The notes below the pieces were generated by a model. That model did not search any database. It was given only the letters and a program-made list of their open reading frames with translations, and was not told where the DNA came from. Source: Duncaniella sp. (lineage in GTDB: Bacteria; Bacteroidota; Bacteroidia; Bacteroidales; Muribaculaceae). Taken from it: a stretch of 33,214 nucleotides of DNA. Within the stretch, counting starts at the first letter, position 1; each line of letters opens with the position of its first letter. The DNA lies in NCBI GenBank assembly GCA_029056055.1, contig JAIDCC010000097.1, forward strand, positions 1 through 33,214, in the 5' to 3' direction. Made by a program: the position numbers and the translations under genes. This document shows, piece after piece, positions 9,450 to 18,164 of the stretch.

Positions 9450-10547
9450 ATGCGAATACTCATCTCCGGAGGTGGCACAGGAGGCCACATCTTCCCCGCC
9501 GTTTCGATAGCCAACGCCATACGACGTCGTCACCCCGACGCCGACATCCGCTTTGTCGGAGCCGAGGGGCGCATGGAGATGGAGCGCGTGCCCGCCGCCG
9601 GCTACCCCATCACCGGACTCCCCGTAGCCGGATTCGACCGCAAGCGTCTGTGGCGCAACTTCGGGGTGCTCGTCAAGCTCTTCAAGTCGCTCCGCATGGC
9701 CCGCAAAATCGTGGGCGAGTTCAAGCCCGACATCGCCATCGGCGTAGGAGGCTATGCCTCGGGGCCCGTGCTTAAGGAAGCGCAGCGCCGCGGCATCCCC
9801 ACGCTCATCCAGGAACAAAATTCCTATCCCGGGGTGACCAACAAACTGCTCTGCAAACGCGCCGACAAAATATGCGTGGCCTACGACGGGCTCGACCGCT
9901 ACTTCCCCGCCGAAAAAATCATCATGACCGGCAACCCCACGCGCAAAGACCTCGACGAAATAGCCCTCACCGCCGAAGAGGCCAAGAAAGAACTCGGCTT
10001 CGACCCCGAGCGCCCTCTGGTGCTCTCGATTGGAGGCTCGCTCGGCGCGCTCACCGTCAACGAGGCCATAGCCGCCTCGCTCCCCGCAATCACCGCGAAA
10101 GGCGCGCAGCTGCTCTGGCAGACCGGACGCTATCAGAGCGACCGTTTCGCAGCCGTGGCCGAGGGCGTTGCGGGAGTGAAGACCGAGAAATTCATCTCGC
10201 GCATGGACCTGGCCTACCGCGCCGCCGACCTCGTGGTGTCGCGAGCCGGAGCAGGCTCAATCTCCGAGCTCGAAAATCTCGGTAAAGCCGTAATCCTCAT
10301 CCCCTCGCCCAACGTGGCCGAAGACCATCAGCGCCACAACGCCGAGGCACTGGCCCGACGCGATGCAGCCGTGATGATACTCGACCGCGACGCCGTGGCC
10401 GACCTTCCCGCCGCAATCGCCACCCTTCTCGACTCTCCCGAGCGCCGCGAGCAGCTGGGACGCAACGCCCGCGCCATGGCCAACACAGGCGCCGACGACC
10501 GCATAGCTCAAATCATCGACCAAATCATCTCCGACCGCAAACAATGA
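9450..10547 (+). CDS. murG: Undecaprenyldiphospho-muramoylpentapeptide beta-N-acetylglucosaminyltransferase MurG
   Basis: MurG adds GlcNAc from UDP-GlcNAc to lipid I, forming lipid II at the inner face of the membrane. The 365-residue length is standard for this GT-B enzyme of family GT28. The N-terminal GGGTGGHIFP loop (residues 7-16), VGGYASGP, QEQNSYPG and the C-terminal SRAGAGSISELENLGK nucleotide-sugar motif are all visible. Its stop overlaps the murC start in an ATGA at 10544-10547, indicating translational coupling. Confidence 0.97.
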   Translation: MRILISGGGTGGHIFPAVSIANAIRRRHPDADIRFVGAEGRMEMERVPAAGYPITGLPVAGFDRKRLWRNFGVLVKLFKSLRMARKIVGEFKPDIAIGVGGYASGPVLKEAQRRGIPTLIQEQNSYPGVTNKLLCKRADKICVAYDGLDRYFPAEKIIMTGNPTRKDLDEIALTAEEAKKELGFDPERPLVLSIGGSLGALTVNEAIAASLPAITAKGAQLLWQTGRYQSDRFAAVAEGVAGVKTEKFISRMDLAYRAADLVVSRAGAGSISELENLGKAVILIPSPNVAEDHQRHNAEALARRDAAVMILDRDAVADLPAAIATLLDSPERREQLGRNARAMANTGADDRIAQIIDQIISDRKQ

Positions 10548-11935
10548 CTACCGATACGTTCGCAAACATATATTTCGTAGGCGCAGGCGGCATAGGCATG
10601 GCCGCCCTCGAGCGCTACTTCCTGGCCATGGGCAAACGCGTGGCCGGCTACGACCGCACCCCTACCGCCCTCACCGACGCGCTTCAGAAGGAGGGGGTGG
10701 AAATCTCTTTCTCGCCCGAAGCCGACAGCATCCCCGAAGCGTTCCGCAGCAAAGAGGATACGCTCGTGGTCTACACCCCCGCCGTCCCCGCCGACCTGCC
10801 CATCCTCGAATGGTTTCGCGACAACGGCTTCGAGGTGATGAAGCGCTCGAAGGCACTCGGCATAGTCACCCGCAGCTCTGACGCCCTCTGCTTTGCCGGC
10901 ACCCACGGCAAGACCACCACTTCGTCGATGGCCGCCCACATACTCCAATCGGGCACCGTAGGCTGCAACGCCTTCCTCGGCGGCGTGCTGCGCAACTACG
11001 GCACAAACTTCCTGCTCTCCCCCTCGTCGCCGCTCAGCGTAGTCGAGGCCGACGAATACGACCGCTCGTTTCATCAGCTCACCCCCTACGTGGCCGTCAT
11101 CACCTCGACCGACCCCGACCACCTCGACATCTACGGCACAGAGGAAGCCTACCTCGAAAGCTTCGCACACTTCACCGAACTGATACGCCCCGACGGCGCA
11201 CTCATCATCCACACAGGCCTCAAGATGCGCCCCCGCGTCAAGGAAGGGGTGAGGGTCTACACCTATTCGCGCGACGAAGGCGACTTCCACGCCTCCTACA
11301 TCCGCCGCGGCGACGGCAACATCACCTTCGACCTCGTGACACCGCGCGGCACGATACGCAACGTCAATCTCGGCGTGCCCGTAGAGGTCAACATCGAAAA
11401 CGCCATAGCCGCCGCGGCCGCCGTGTCGCTCACCCCCGGCTGGGACGTCGAGACAGTGCGCCGCGCCATCTCGTCGTTCCAAGGCCCCAAGCGCCGCTTC
11501 GAATTCCATCTCAAGGAGCGGGGCGGACGCGGCCACGTCATCATCGACGACTACGCCCACCATCCCGCCGAACTGCGCCGCTCCATCGAGAGCGTCAAGG
11601 CCCTCTACCCGGACCGCAAGCTGACAGTGGCCTTCCAGCCCCACCTCTACTCGCGCACCCGCGACTTCGCGCCCCAATTCGCCGAAGCACTCTCGGGTGC
11701 CGACCGCCTGCTGCTGCTCGACATCTACCCGGCGCGCGAGGAGCCTATCCCCGGCGTCACGTCGCAAATCATCCTCGACGGCGTCACTTGCCCCGACAAA
11801 CGCATCGTCAGCCGCGACAACCTGGCCGACGCGCTTGCCGAAACCGACTTCGACGTGCTGCTCACCGTCGGCGCCGGCGACATCGACACCAAAATCCCCG
11901 AAATCATCTCACGGATGAACCTCTCCGAAAACTAA
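10544..11935 (+). CDS. murC: UDP-N-acetylmuramate--L-alanine ligase MurC
   Basis: MurC attaches L-alanine to UDP-MurNAc, the first peptide step of peptidoglycan synthesis, using ATP in the cytoplasm. The 463-residue protein has the N-terminal nucleotide fold GAGGIGM (13-19). Its ATP loop GTHGKTT (119-125) has the histidine characteristic of MurC. VEADEYDRSF and IDDYAHHPAE are also typical. It overlaps the end of murG by four bases. The order murG-murC-ftsQ is the usual dcw order. Confidence 0.97.
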   Translation: MTTDTFANIYFVGAGGIGMAALERYFLAMGKRVAGYDRTPTALTDALQKEGVEISFSPEADSIPEAFRSKEDTLVVYTPAVPADLPILEWFRDNGFEVMKRSKALGIVTRSSDALCFAGTHGKTTTSSMAAHILQSGTVGCNAFLGGVLRNYGTNFLLSPSSPLSVVEADEYDRSFHQLTPYVAVITSTDPDHLDIYGTEEAYLESFAHFTELIRPDGALIIHTGLKMRPRVKEGVRVYTYSRDEGDFHASYIRRGDGNITFDLVTPRGTIRNVNLGVPVEVNIENAIAAAAAVSLTPGWDVETVRRAISSFQGPKRRFEFHLKERGGRGHVIIDDYAHHPAELRRSIESVKALYPDRKLTVAFQPHLYSRTRDFAPQFAEALSGADRLLLLDIYPAREEPIPGVTSQIILDGVTCPDKRIVSRDNLADALAETDFDVLLTVGAGDIDTKIPEIISRMNLSEN

Positions 11936-11958
11936 CCCCACACTTCAACCCAAGGCAT

Positions 11959-12852
11959 ATGCCCCGCTATCTCTACATAACATTCTCGCTGATGCTGGCC
12001 GTCTACCTCATCATAGCCTTCGCCGTCTCGGCCGGCGAGGCCGACACCGAGGTGTGCCGCGCCATGACCATCAACATCGAAGGGGCCGAAGCCGCGCGGC
12101 AGTTTGTCACCGCCGAAGAACTCTCGCACGAGCTCGACGACCTGCCCGCGCGCGCCAAAGGGCTCTCCATGGCCAACATCAACACCTTCGAACTCCGCTC
12201 GAAACTGCTCGCCATGGACAAAATCGAAGATGTCTCGGTGCTGCGCTATACCGACGGCACCATCCGCATCACGGCGCTCCCCATCGTGCCCGTGGCCCGC
12301 ATCTTCGACGGCACCGACAGCTACTACATCAACCGCTCGGGCAAGCGCGTCAAAGCCTCGGCGCGCTACCGCCGCAACGTGCCTGTCATTGCCGGCTCGT
12401 TTCCCGCCACCGACACCACGCTGCGCGTCACCGACCTGCTGCCCCTCATCGACCGCATCTACTCCGACTCTCTCTGGGCCTCATACATCTCGATGATAGA
12501 AGTGAAAAGCCCGTCAGACATAATCCTCGTGCCAAACATCCGCGAGCACGTCATCAACCTCGGCTCGACCGACGACATCGACGACAAGCTCGAGCGCGTG
12601 CGCACATTCTACTCCGAGGTGCTCCCCCATCAGGGCTGGAACAAATATGACACCATCTCGGTGAAATGGAAGGGGCAGCTCGTGGCCACCCGCCGCCACA
12701 AGCGGAAATCCGAACTCTCGGCGGCCAACTTCGACGACGACGAAAGCATAGCCGTCTCGTCGATGCTCGTGGCCGACTCGGTGGCTCCCGGACGCACCCG
12801 CCCCGGACAGAAGGCACATTCAGAGAAACCTATTCCCAAAAAACAGATATAA
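11959..12852 (+). CDS. ftsQ: Cell division protein FtsQ
   Basis: This is a 297-residue bitopic protein with a short cytoplasmic N-terminus, one membrane segment at about residues 4-24 and a periplasmic domain containing a FtsQ/POTRA-like region. It is expected to link the cytoplasmic ring to the FtsL-like protein and FtsW/FtsI. I chose the ATG at 11959. The frame is open upstream to 11788, but that part lies inside murC in another frame and encodes Arg/His-rich shadow sequence, while MPRYLYITFSLML begins directly at a membrane anchor. Sequence conservation is low across the family, so position between murC and ftsA carries much of the weight. The last ~50 residues are basic and polar. Confidence 0.88.
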   Translation: MPRYLYITFSLMLAVYLIIAFAVSAGEADTEVCRAMTINIEGAEAARQFVTAEELSHELDDLPARAKGLSMANINTFELRSKLLAMDKIEDVSVLRYTDGTIRITALPIVPVARIFDGTDSYYINRSGKRVKASARYRRNVPVIAGSFPATDTTLRVTDLLPLIDRIYSDSLWASYISMIEVKSPSDIILVPNIREHVINLGSTDDIDDKLERVRTFYSEVLPHQGWNKYDTISVKWKGQLVATRRHKRKSELSAANFDDDESIAVSSMLVADSVAPGRTRPGQKAHSEKPIPKKQI

Positions 12853-12876
12853 CACACTCCACCTATTAACCGCTCC

Positions 12877-14442
12877 ATGGAAGATAAATATATTGTTGCA
12901 CTCGAAATCGGCAGCTCGAAAATCAAAGGCGCCATAGGCACCATCGACGATGCCCACACCCTGACGGTCAAGGCCGTCGAAGAGGAGAAAATCTCCGACA
13001 TCGTGCGCTACGGCACAATCCTCAACGTGGCCGAGACCGCCACGGCCATACGCAACGTCATCTCGCGCCTCGAACACCGCGAGGCGCCGCGTCGCATCGA
13101 GGCCGTATATCTCGCCGCGGGAGGCCGTTCGCTCAGAGTCGACCCCATACAGGTGGAGCGCCGTCTTGCCGGCGAAACCGAAATCACCCGCGACCTCATC
13201 GGCGACCTCGTCAACGAAGCCCTCGCCACGCCGCTGCACGACCGTCAGGTGGTCCACGCCACCATGCGCGAGCTTCGCATCGACGACACCCCCGCGCCGC
13301 GCCCCATCGGCCGGCTCGGCTCTCACATCGTAGCTTCCATGAATCTCATCAGCTGCCGCAATCAGCTGCTGCGCAATCTGTCGCACGTAGTCGAGGAGCG
13401 TCTTCACCTGCGCACCGTAGAGACGTTCATCCGTCCGCTCGCCATAGCCGACCTCGTGCTCAACGCCAACGAAATGCGCCTCGGTTGCGCGCTCGTCGAC
13501 TTCGGAGCGGAGACCACCACCGTAGCCGTCTACAAGGACGACACCCTGCGCCACCTGGCCGTGCTGCCCCTGGGCTCGCGCAACATCACACGCGACATCA
13601 CCCATCTCAACTATCTCGAAGAGACCGCCGAAGACCTCAAGATACGCAACGGTTCGGCTCTCCAGAGCCCCGAACTCGCCGCAACGTTCAGCGCAGGCGC
13701 CTCGCACGAAATCTCGATGGTCAACAACTACGTGGCCGCCCGCTCGGCCGAAATCATCGCCAACATCATCGAGCAAATCAAGCAGTCGGGCATAGCTCCC
13801 GACAAACTCCCCTGCGGCATCATCATCGTAGGCGGAGGAGCGCGCCTCAACGGTTTCAACCAGCGTCTGAAACAGACCTCGGGCATGAACGTGCGCGTAG
13901 GCGTACCCGGCCCTCACATCCGCATCACCGACGGCACCATCCAGCCCTCGGAGGCCGTCGACGTAATAGCCACGCTCGTAATGGCCGCCAAAAACAATCC
14001 CCGCGAGTGCATGACACGCCCGGCTCCCGCACCAGCCCCCGCGCAGCAGCACTCAGCCGGAATCTATGGCGCTGACTCGATTTATGCCCAGCAGACCAAT
14101 CAGATGCCTCCCGCACAGCAGCCCATGATGCCGCAACAGCCTCAGCAGCCTCAACAGCCCCTGATGCCTCAGCAGCCCGCGGCAGCGCCTCAGCAGCCGA
14201 TTCAGCAGCCGATTCAGCAGCCCGTGCAGCAACCGGCACAACAGCCCGCGGCAACCGTGCAGCAGCCGCAGCAGCCGCAACAGCCGCAGATGCCGAAGGC
14301 TCCCACCTACGAGGTGATGGATGGCAACGAGAAACCATCCACTAAAGGTGCTTTCGGTCGTATGCTCTCGGGGCTCGGCTCCCGCATCCTCAACCTGATG
14401 ACCGACACAATGTATGAAAACGACGAGGACGACGACCAGTGA
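12877..14442 (+). CDS. ftsA: Cell division protein FtsA with Gln/Pro-rich linker
   Basis: FtsA is an actin-like ATPase that anchors FtsZ to the membrane. The N-terminal phosphate loop is ALEIGSSKIKG (Glu where many FtsA have Asp). CALVDFGAETTTVAV and GIIIVGGGARLNGF are the second phosphate and adenosine motifs. The actin-like body ends near residue 378. Residues about 379-475 form a low-complexity linker of repeated QQP units, encoded by CAGCAGCCG-like repeats. The protein ends with GAFGRMLSGLGSRILNLM, a probable amphipathic membrane-targeting helix, and an acidic tail. At 521 residues it is about 100 longer than E. coli FtsA, almost all because of the linker. Confidence 0.94.
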   Translation: MEDKYIVALEIGSSKIKGAIGTIDDAHTLTVKAVEEEKISDIVRYGTILNVAETATAIRNVISRLEHREAPRRIEAVYLAAGGRSLRVDPIQVERRLAGETEITRDLIGDLVNEALATPLHDRQVVHATMRELRIDDTPAPRPIGRLGSHIVASMNLISCRNQLLRNLSHVVEERLHLRTVETFIRPLAIADLVLNANEMRLGCALVDFGAETTTVAVYKDDTLRHLAVLPLGSRNITRDITHLNYLEETAEDLKIRNGSALQSPELAATFSAGASHEISMVNNYVAARSAEIIANIIEQIKQSGIAPDKLPCGIIIVGGGARLNGFNQRLKQTSGMNVRVGVPGPHIRITDGTIQPSEAVDVIATLVMAAKNNPRECMTRPAPAPAPAQQHSAGIYGADSIYAQQTNQMPPAQQPMMPQQPQQPQQPLMPQQPAAAPQQPIQQPIQQPVQQPAQQPAATVQQPQQPQQPQMPKAPTYEVMDGNEKPSTKGAFGRMLSGLGSRILNLMTDTMYENDEDDDQ

Positions 14443-14495
14443 CGTTCCTCCCCGAATAATTAACAGCCACCCCTTAACCCCCCAATAGAAACTCC

Positions 14496-16115
14496 ATGTC
14501 TGACACTCCATACATCCCCTCAGACCCCAACATCGACGATGCCTCGGCATTCTCGGCCAACATCAGCAAGGATGCCGACCTCCCCATCATCATCAAGGCC
14601 GTCGGTGTAGGCGGCGGCGGCAACAATGCCGTCAACCACATGTATCGCGAAGGTATCCGTCAGGTGACGTTTGTCAACATCAACACCGATGCCCAGGCTC
14701 TCAAACATTCGGCCGTGCCGCAGACCCTTCAGCTCGGCACCGGTCTCGGCGCCGGCAACAAGCCTGAGATTGCCAAGCAGTTTGCCGAAGAGGCAGCCGA
14801 CCGCATCGCCGAAATCTTCGACGACGACACTAAGATGGTGTTCATCACCGCCGGTATGGGCGGCGGCACCGGCACAGGCGCCGCTCCCGTCGTGGCCCGC
14901 ATCGCCAAGGAGCGCGGTCTGCTCACCATCGGCATCGTCACCATCCCCTTCCTCTTCGAAGGCCCCGTGAAAATCAAGAAGGCCATCGCCGGCGCCGACG
15001 AAATGGCCAAGTATGTCGACGCGCTGCTCGTCATCAACAACGAGCGCCTCAACGAAATCTACGGCGACATCGACTTCCTCAACGCGTTCGGCAAGGCTGA
15101 CGACACGCTCTCCATCGCCGCGCGCTCCATCTCGGAACTCATCACCTGCGACGGCCGCATCAACCTCGACTTCAACGACGTCGACACCACGCTGCGCGGC
15201 GGCGGCGCGGCCATCATCTCGTCGGGCTACGGCAGCGGCGAACGTCGCGTCACGGCGGCCATCGAGGATGCCCTCAATTCGCCTCTTCTCAAAAACCGCG
15301 ACATCTTCGGCTCGAAGAAACTGCTCTTCAACATCTACTTCAACCCCAATTCCGGCTCGCCGCTGCGCATGAACGAGACCAACGAGCTCACCGAGTTCAT
15401 CGACCGCATCGCCACGGAGGTCGACGTAATCTGGGGTATCGGTTTCGACGAGAAACTCGGCGACGAGGTGAAGATTACGATTCTCGCCTCGGGCTTCGAC
15501 GTCACTCTGCGCGAGGAAGACATCATGAACAGCGGCGGCAACCGCGGCGGCGGTATGCCCGCCAACCGCACCCACCACCCGGGCCACACGCAGACACCCC
15601 AGCCCGCGACACGTCAGGGCGCGCCGGCGCAACCCGCCTCGCAGGGCGCTCCCGCCTCGGGCAATTCGTTTGACTTCGCTTCGGGCACCTACACCATCGG
15701 CGGAGGCAACCGTCAGCAGCAGCCGCAGAACAATACCGGAGCGCATGCTCACGGCAATCAGCATCAGCCTGCCCGCGACCACGCCGCCGCTCCGGCAGCC
15801 GCTCCCGCTCAGCCTCAGCAGCCGCGTCAGGAAGCCCCGGCAGCCGCTCCCGCCGGCACGTATCCCGCCTCAACGGTGACCGACCGCCGCATTGCCGACG
15901 AGTATGGCTCGTCGATTGACGGACGAAACAACATCATCGTGCTCGGCGCCGGACAGCTCGACGACGATGCCATCTGCGACATCCTCGACAACAATCCCGC
16001 CTACAAGCGCGACCGCAAACTCGTGCAGCAGGTGCGCGAGCGCGCCAACCACCCCAACAACGCGCCCGCAGCTCCGCAGACGCCCCAGTCGCCCCAGACT
16101 TTCCTCTTCGGCTAA
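14496..16115 (+). CDS. ftsZ: Cell division protein FtsZ with long linker and C-terminal tail
   Basis: FtsZ is the tubulin-like GTPase that forms the division ring. The GTP-binding core includes GVGGGGNNAVNHM near residue 36 and the tubulin signature GGGTGTG (122-128). The core ends near residue 343. A disordered linker rich in Gly, Pro, Gln, Ala and His spans about 344-475. A conserved-looking C-terminal peptide follows, with NPAYKRDRK at 500-508, resembling the FtsA-binding peptide of other FtsZ. About 31 further residues, ending TFLFG, follow it. The stop codon TAA (16113-16115) lies inside a MITE-like inverted repeat. ftsZ is the last gene of the dcw cluster. Confidence 0.96.
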   Translation: MSDTPYIPSDPNIDDASAFSANISKDADLPIIIKAVGVGGGGNNAVNHMYREGIRQVTFVNINTDAQALKHSAVPQTLQLGTGLGAGNKPEIAKQFAEEAADRIAEIFDDDTKMVFITAGMGGGTGTGAAPVVARIAKERGLLTIGIVTIPFLFEGPVKIKKAIAGADEMAKYVDALLVINNERLNEIYGDIDFLNAFGKADDTLSIAARSISELITCDGRINLDFNDVDTTLRGGGAAIISSGYGSGERRVTAAIEDALNSPLLKNRDIFGSKKLLFNIYFNPNSGSPLRMNETNELTEFIDRIATEVDVIWGIGFDEKLGDEVKITILASGFDVTLREEDIMNSGGNRGGGMPANRTHHPGHTQTPQPATRQGAPAQPASQGAPASGNSFDFASGTYTIGGGNRQQQPQNNTGAHAHGNQHQPARDHAAAPAAAPAQPQQPRQEAPAAAPAGTYPASTVTDRRIADEYGSSIDGRNNIIVLGAGQLDDDAICDILDNNPAYKRDRKLVQQVRERANHPNNAPAAPQTPQSPQTFLFG

Positions 16116-16298
16116 GTAAGTTCAAAAAATAAAACGATATATGTGATGAAAAATTCTTGAACAGTAAAACTCGTTCTTTTTGGCTGCTTTGAGCCTTTCG
16201 TTCAGGCGCATAGGGAGGCTATGCTTCTTCACTCAAGCCCCAAATCATCTCAAAAATAACTTCGTCTTATTTGTTCATTTATTTTTCTCACTTACTTA
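16113..16298. repeat. MITE-like inverted-repeat element, copy A
   Basis: This AT-rich non-coding element of 186 bases begins TAAGTAAGT and ends ACTTACTTA. The arms 16113-16133 and 16278-16298 match at 18 of 21 positions when one is reverse-complemented. An internal hairpin GCATAG (16208-16213) / CTATGC (16219-16224) has the loop GGAGG. The outer TA at each end fits a TA target duplication. It shares end sequence, TTTGGCTG (16179-16186) and a GGCG-plus-hairpin centre with the element at 25167-25333. The ftsZ stop codon is its first three bases. No transposase is encoded, so any mobility would depend on one elsewhere. Confidence 0.55.
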
Positions 16299-16319
16299 AA
16301 CCCGAAGCCACATCATAAT

Positions 16320-16356
16320 CAGCGCCGCCATCCCCTTGCCGGGGGTGGCGGCGCTG
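16320..16356. terminator. Strong hairpin between convergent ftsZ and GT2 genes
   Basis: CAGCGCCGCCATCCCC (16320-16335) pairs with 16341-16356 over 16 positions, with one G-U wobble, around the five-base loop TTGCC. It lies 25 bases beyond the stop of the minus-strand glycosyltransferase and about 200 bases beyond ftsZ. Neither side has a clear U-run, so it is either a bidirectional terminator or an RNA 3'-end stabiliser. Confidence 0.6.
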
Positions 16357-16381
16357 CCGTTTGCTGTTTCGGAAAAGGGTC

Positions 16382-17338
16382 TCACGAGCTGCGGCGGGTC
16401 AGGCGCGCGGCCAGACGCATGGCAGGCAGACCGAGATAGCTGTAGAGCGCGCCGAGGCGGCTTTTGAGGCGCGTGCGGGGCGAAAAAATCGTGGCGGCGC
16501 GCAGTCGGCGCACGTTGGCATAGGCCTCGGCGAGCCGTGGCGCGAGGGTCGGGTCGTCGCGATAGAGGTCGGAACCAAGAAGGCGCGTCAGCATGTCGAG
16601 CGAGGCGCTCAGTCGCCTCTCGCGGGCGGCGCGGAGCAGGGCCGGTGTGCGGCGCGAGGCCCATTCCTCAATGCGGCGTGTCACGTCGAGCACGTCGAGA
16701 CGCCGCGGGCTGAATAAGTTGGTCAGGCTGCCGGGCGTACAGCTGTAGAAATAGACCGGCGTGTCGGTGACGGCCACGAAGCGGGCCTCCTCGAACGCGC
16801 GATAAAACCAGTCGAGGTCTTCGTAGGCGATGCCCTCGCGAAACGGCACCTTCTCGACTATGCGGCGCGCCACGAGTTTGCCGCAGGCCGACGAATTGAG
16901 CGACGTGCGCTGGTAGAGCGCCTCGCATATGGCCTCTTCGGCGTCGAGCATTCTGAACATCGCCACAGGGAGTTCGGCCCCTACCTCCCGGCGCGTGATT
17001 GCTCCCGACACCACAGGAGCCGTCATAGAGCCCGCTCTCAGCGTTTGCAGCGCGCCGGGGAGCAACAGGTCGTCGGCATCGACAAACGTCAGCCACGGGG
17101 CATCTGTGGCCGCTACACCGGTGTTGCGCGCCGCGCTCAGCCCGCCGTTCGGACGGCTCACCACCGTGACCCCTTCGTAGGAGGCGGCCAAGGCTGCCGT
17201 TTCGTCAGTCGACCCGTCGTCGACGACCACCACCTCAAGCTCGCCTACGTCGGCCCTCTGTGCAAGAACGCTTTCAATGCAGCGCCCGATGTAGGGCGCC
17301 GCATTGAAAGCGGGTATGATTACGGCGATGCGGCCCAT
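16382..17338 (-). CDS. Family 2 glycosyltransferase
   Basis: This is a GT-A-fold transferase of about 318 residues, with the classical N-terminus GRIAVIIPAFNAAPYIGRCI. Numbering from ATG, the nucleotide-sugar motif DDGS is at about 40-43 and the metal-binding DADD at about 87-90, after RPNGGLSAARNTG. There is no obvious membrane helix except weakly hydrophobic C-terminal stretches. Sugar donor and acceptor cannot be deduced. Surface glycan, LPS or protein glycosylation are all possible. I chose ATG at 17338; a GTG at 17353 would add five residues and overlap the stop of the upstream DUF4923 gene by four bases. Either way the two genes look co-transcribed. Confidence 0.9.
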   Translation of the reverse strand: MGRIAVIIPAFNAAPYIGRCIESVLAQRADVGELEVVVVDDGSTDETAALAASYEGVTVVSRPNGGLSAARNTGVAATDAPWLTFVDADDLLLPGALQTLRAGSMTAPVVSGAITRREVGAELPVAMFRMLDAEEAICEALYQRTSLNSSACGKLVARRIVEKVPFREGIAYEDLDWFYRAFEEARFVAVTDTPVYFYSCTPGSLTNLFSPRRLDVLDVTRRIEEWASRRTPALLRAARERRLSASLDMLTRLLGSDLYRDDPTLAPRLAEAYANVRRLRAATIFSPRTRLKSRLGALYSYLGLPAMRLAARLTRRSS

Positions 17339-17349
17339 GTCGGCACTGC

Positions 17350-18051
17350 TCACTTCGTGCGCTTGAGGTCGAAGCCGGCGGTCAGGCCGTCATACTGATT
17401 GAGCATCGTCGATACGGTCTTGATGGAGCTGCTGCCGGTGAGCGAGCCTGCCATCTCGATAATCTTGATGAGCTTGCTGACATCGAAGGTCAGCGCCATG
17501 CGCGACGTGCCGGTCAGTTTGATGTAGGCGGGCATCGTGCCGACGGGGATTTTCTTGAGCGCCTGGAAGTGGAAGGCATAGTTGCCCGAATCGGGCTGGC
17601 GCTCGATGGTGCCGCTCAGACTCATGTGCGAGGTCTTGAAGGTGAAGGTCGAGTCGGCGTTGATGGTGACCACGAGGTTTTCGAGTCCGGCCTTCTGATA
17701 GTAGGGTTCGAGCTTCTTTTCCACAGTGGTTGCCGCTGCGGCGCCACCTGCCTTGAGCAGAAGGTTGTCGCTCTTGAACGTCACGGCGGGGCCGTCGTAA
17801 GCCCACTCGCCCGCGAGTTTGGAGATGTCGGCCTGATCGCTCCCTATGCCGAGCGCGGCTGCCACGCCTCCGAGCACGTCGCCGAGTTTGCCTCCGGCGT
17901 CACCGCTGCCGGTGGTTGTCGAGGTCGAGTCGGTAGCCTGCGAGCCGGCCCCTTTCAGGCCTCCGAGAATTGAACTGAGGTCGTAGGCCATGGCCGACGG
18001 GGCAGACAGGAGAGCTGCCGCTGCGATAAGGAGTGAGATGATGCGTTTCAT
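17350..18051 (-). CDS. DUF4923 family secreted protein
   Basis: This is a 233-residue exported protein of unknown function. A signal peptide with probable cleavage after SAMA (residue 22) is followed by a Gly/Ser/Thr-rich low-complexity stretch to about residue 65. A compact domain then begins with LAGEWAYDGPAVTFKSDNLL and contains KKLEPYYQKAGL and a central TFTFKTSHMSLSGTI. This pattern matches the Bacteroidetes family I know as DUF4923, which resembles lipocalin-like envelope proteins with unknown ligand. Location should be periplasm or outer-membrane face. No TTTG/TAnnTTTG promoter was found upstream; the 113-base gap there holds a palindrome at 18121-18132. Confidence 0.8.
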   Translation of the reverse strand: MKRIISLLIAAAALLSAPSAMAYDLSSILGGLKGAGSQATDSTSTTTGSGDAGGKLGDVLGGVAAALGIGSDQADISKLAGEWAYDGPAVTFKSDNLLLKAGGAAAATTVEKKLEPYYQKAGLENLVVTINADSTFTFKTSHMSLSGTIERQPDSGNYAFHFQALKKIPVGTMPAYIKLTGTSRMALTFDVSKLIKIIEMAGSLTGSSSIKTVSTMLNQYDGLTAGFDLKRTK

Positions 18052-18120
18052 TGTTGTTGAAATTATGTTTTAGCGGGAAAAGTTTCAGTTTTGTTTCTGT
18101 CTGACAGCTTTGCAGCTCAT

Positions 18121-18132
18121 ATTGTTAACAAT
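18121..18132. promoter_or_regulatory. 12-base perfect palindrome upstream of the DUF4923 gene
   Basis: ATTGTTAACAAT is a perfect palindrome in the 113-base gap between the PCMD lipoprotein stop and the DUF4923 start, about 70 bases upstream of the latter. It lies in the local AT-rich segment where a promoter for DUF4923 and GT2 would be expected. It could be a binding site for a dimeric regulator. It could also be chance; no second copy was noticed in the window. Confidence 0.3.
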
Positions 18133-18164
18133 CGACCACGGAAATGGTTTTGCGTTCGACCCGT

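Noticed and set aside
11788-11958. N-terminal extension of ftsQ into murC
   Set aside because: The extension is an Arg/His-rich shadow of murC codons; the ATG at 11959 begins directly at the membrane anchor.
14077-14290. CAG-rich repeats as a CRISPR or satellite array
   Set aside because: They are in frame inside ftsA and encode the Q/P linker; there are no regular spacers.
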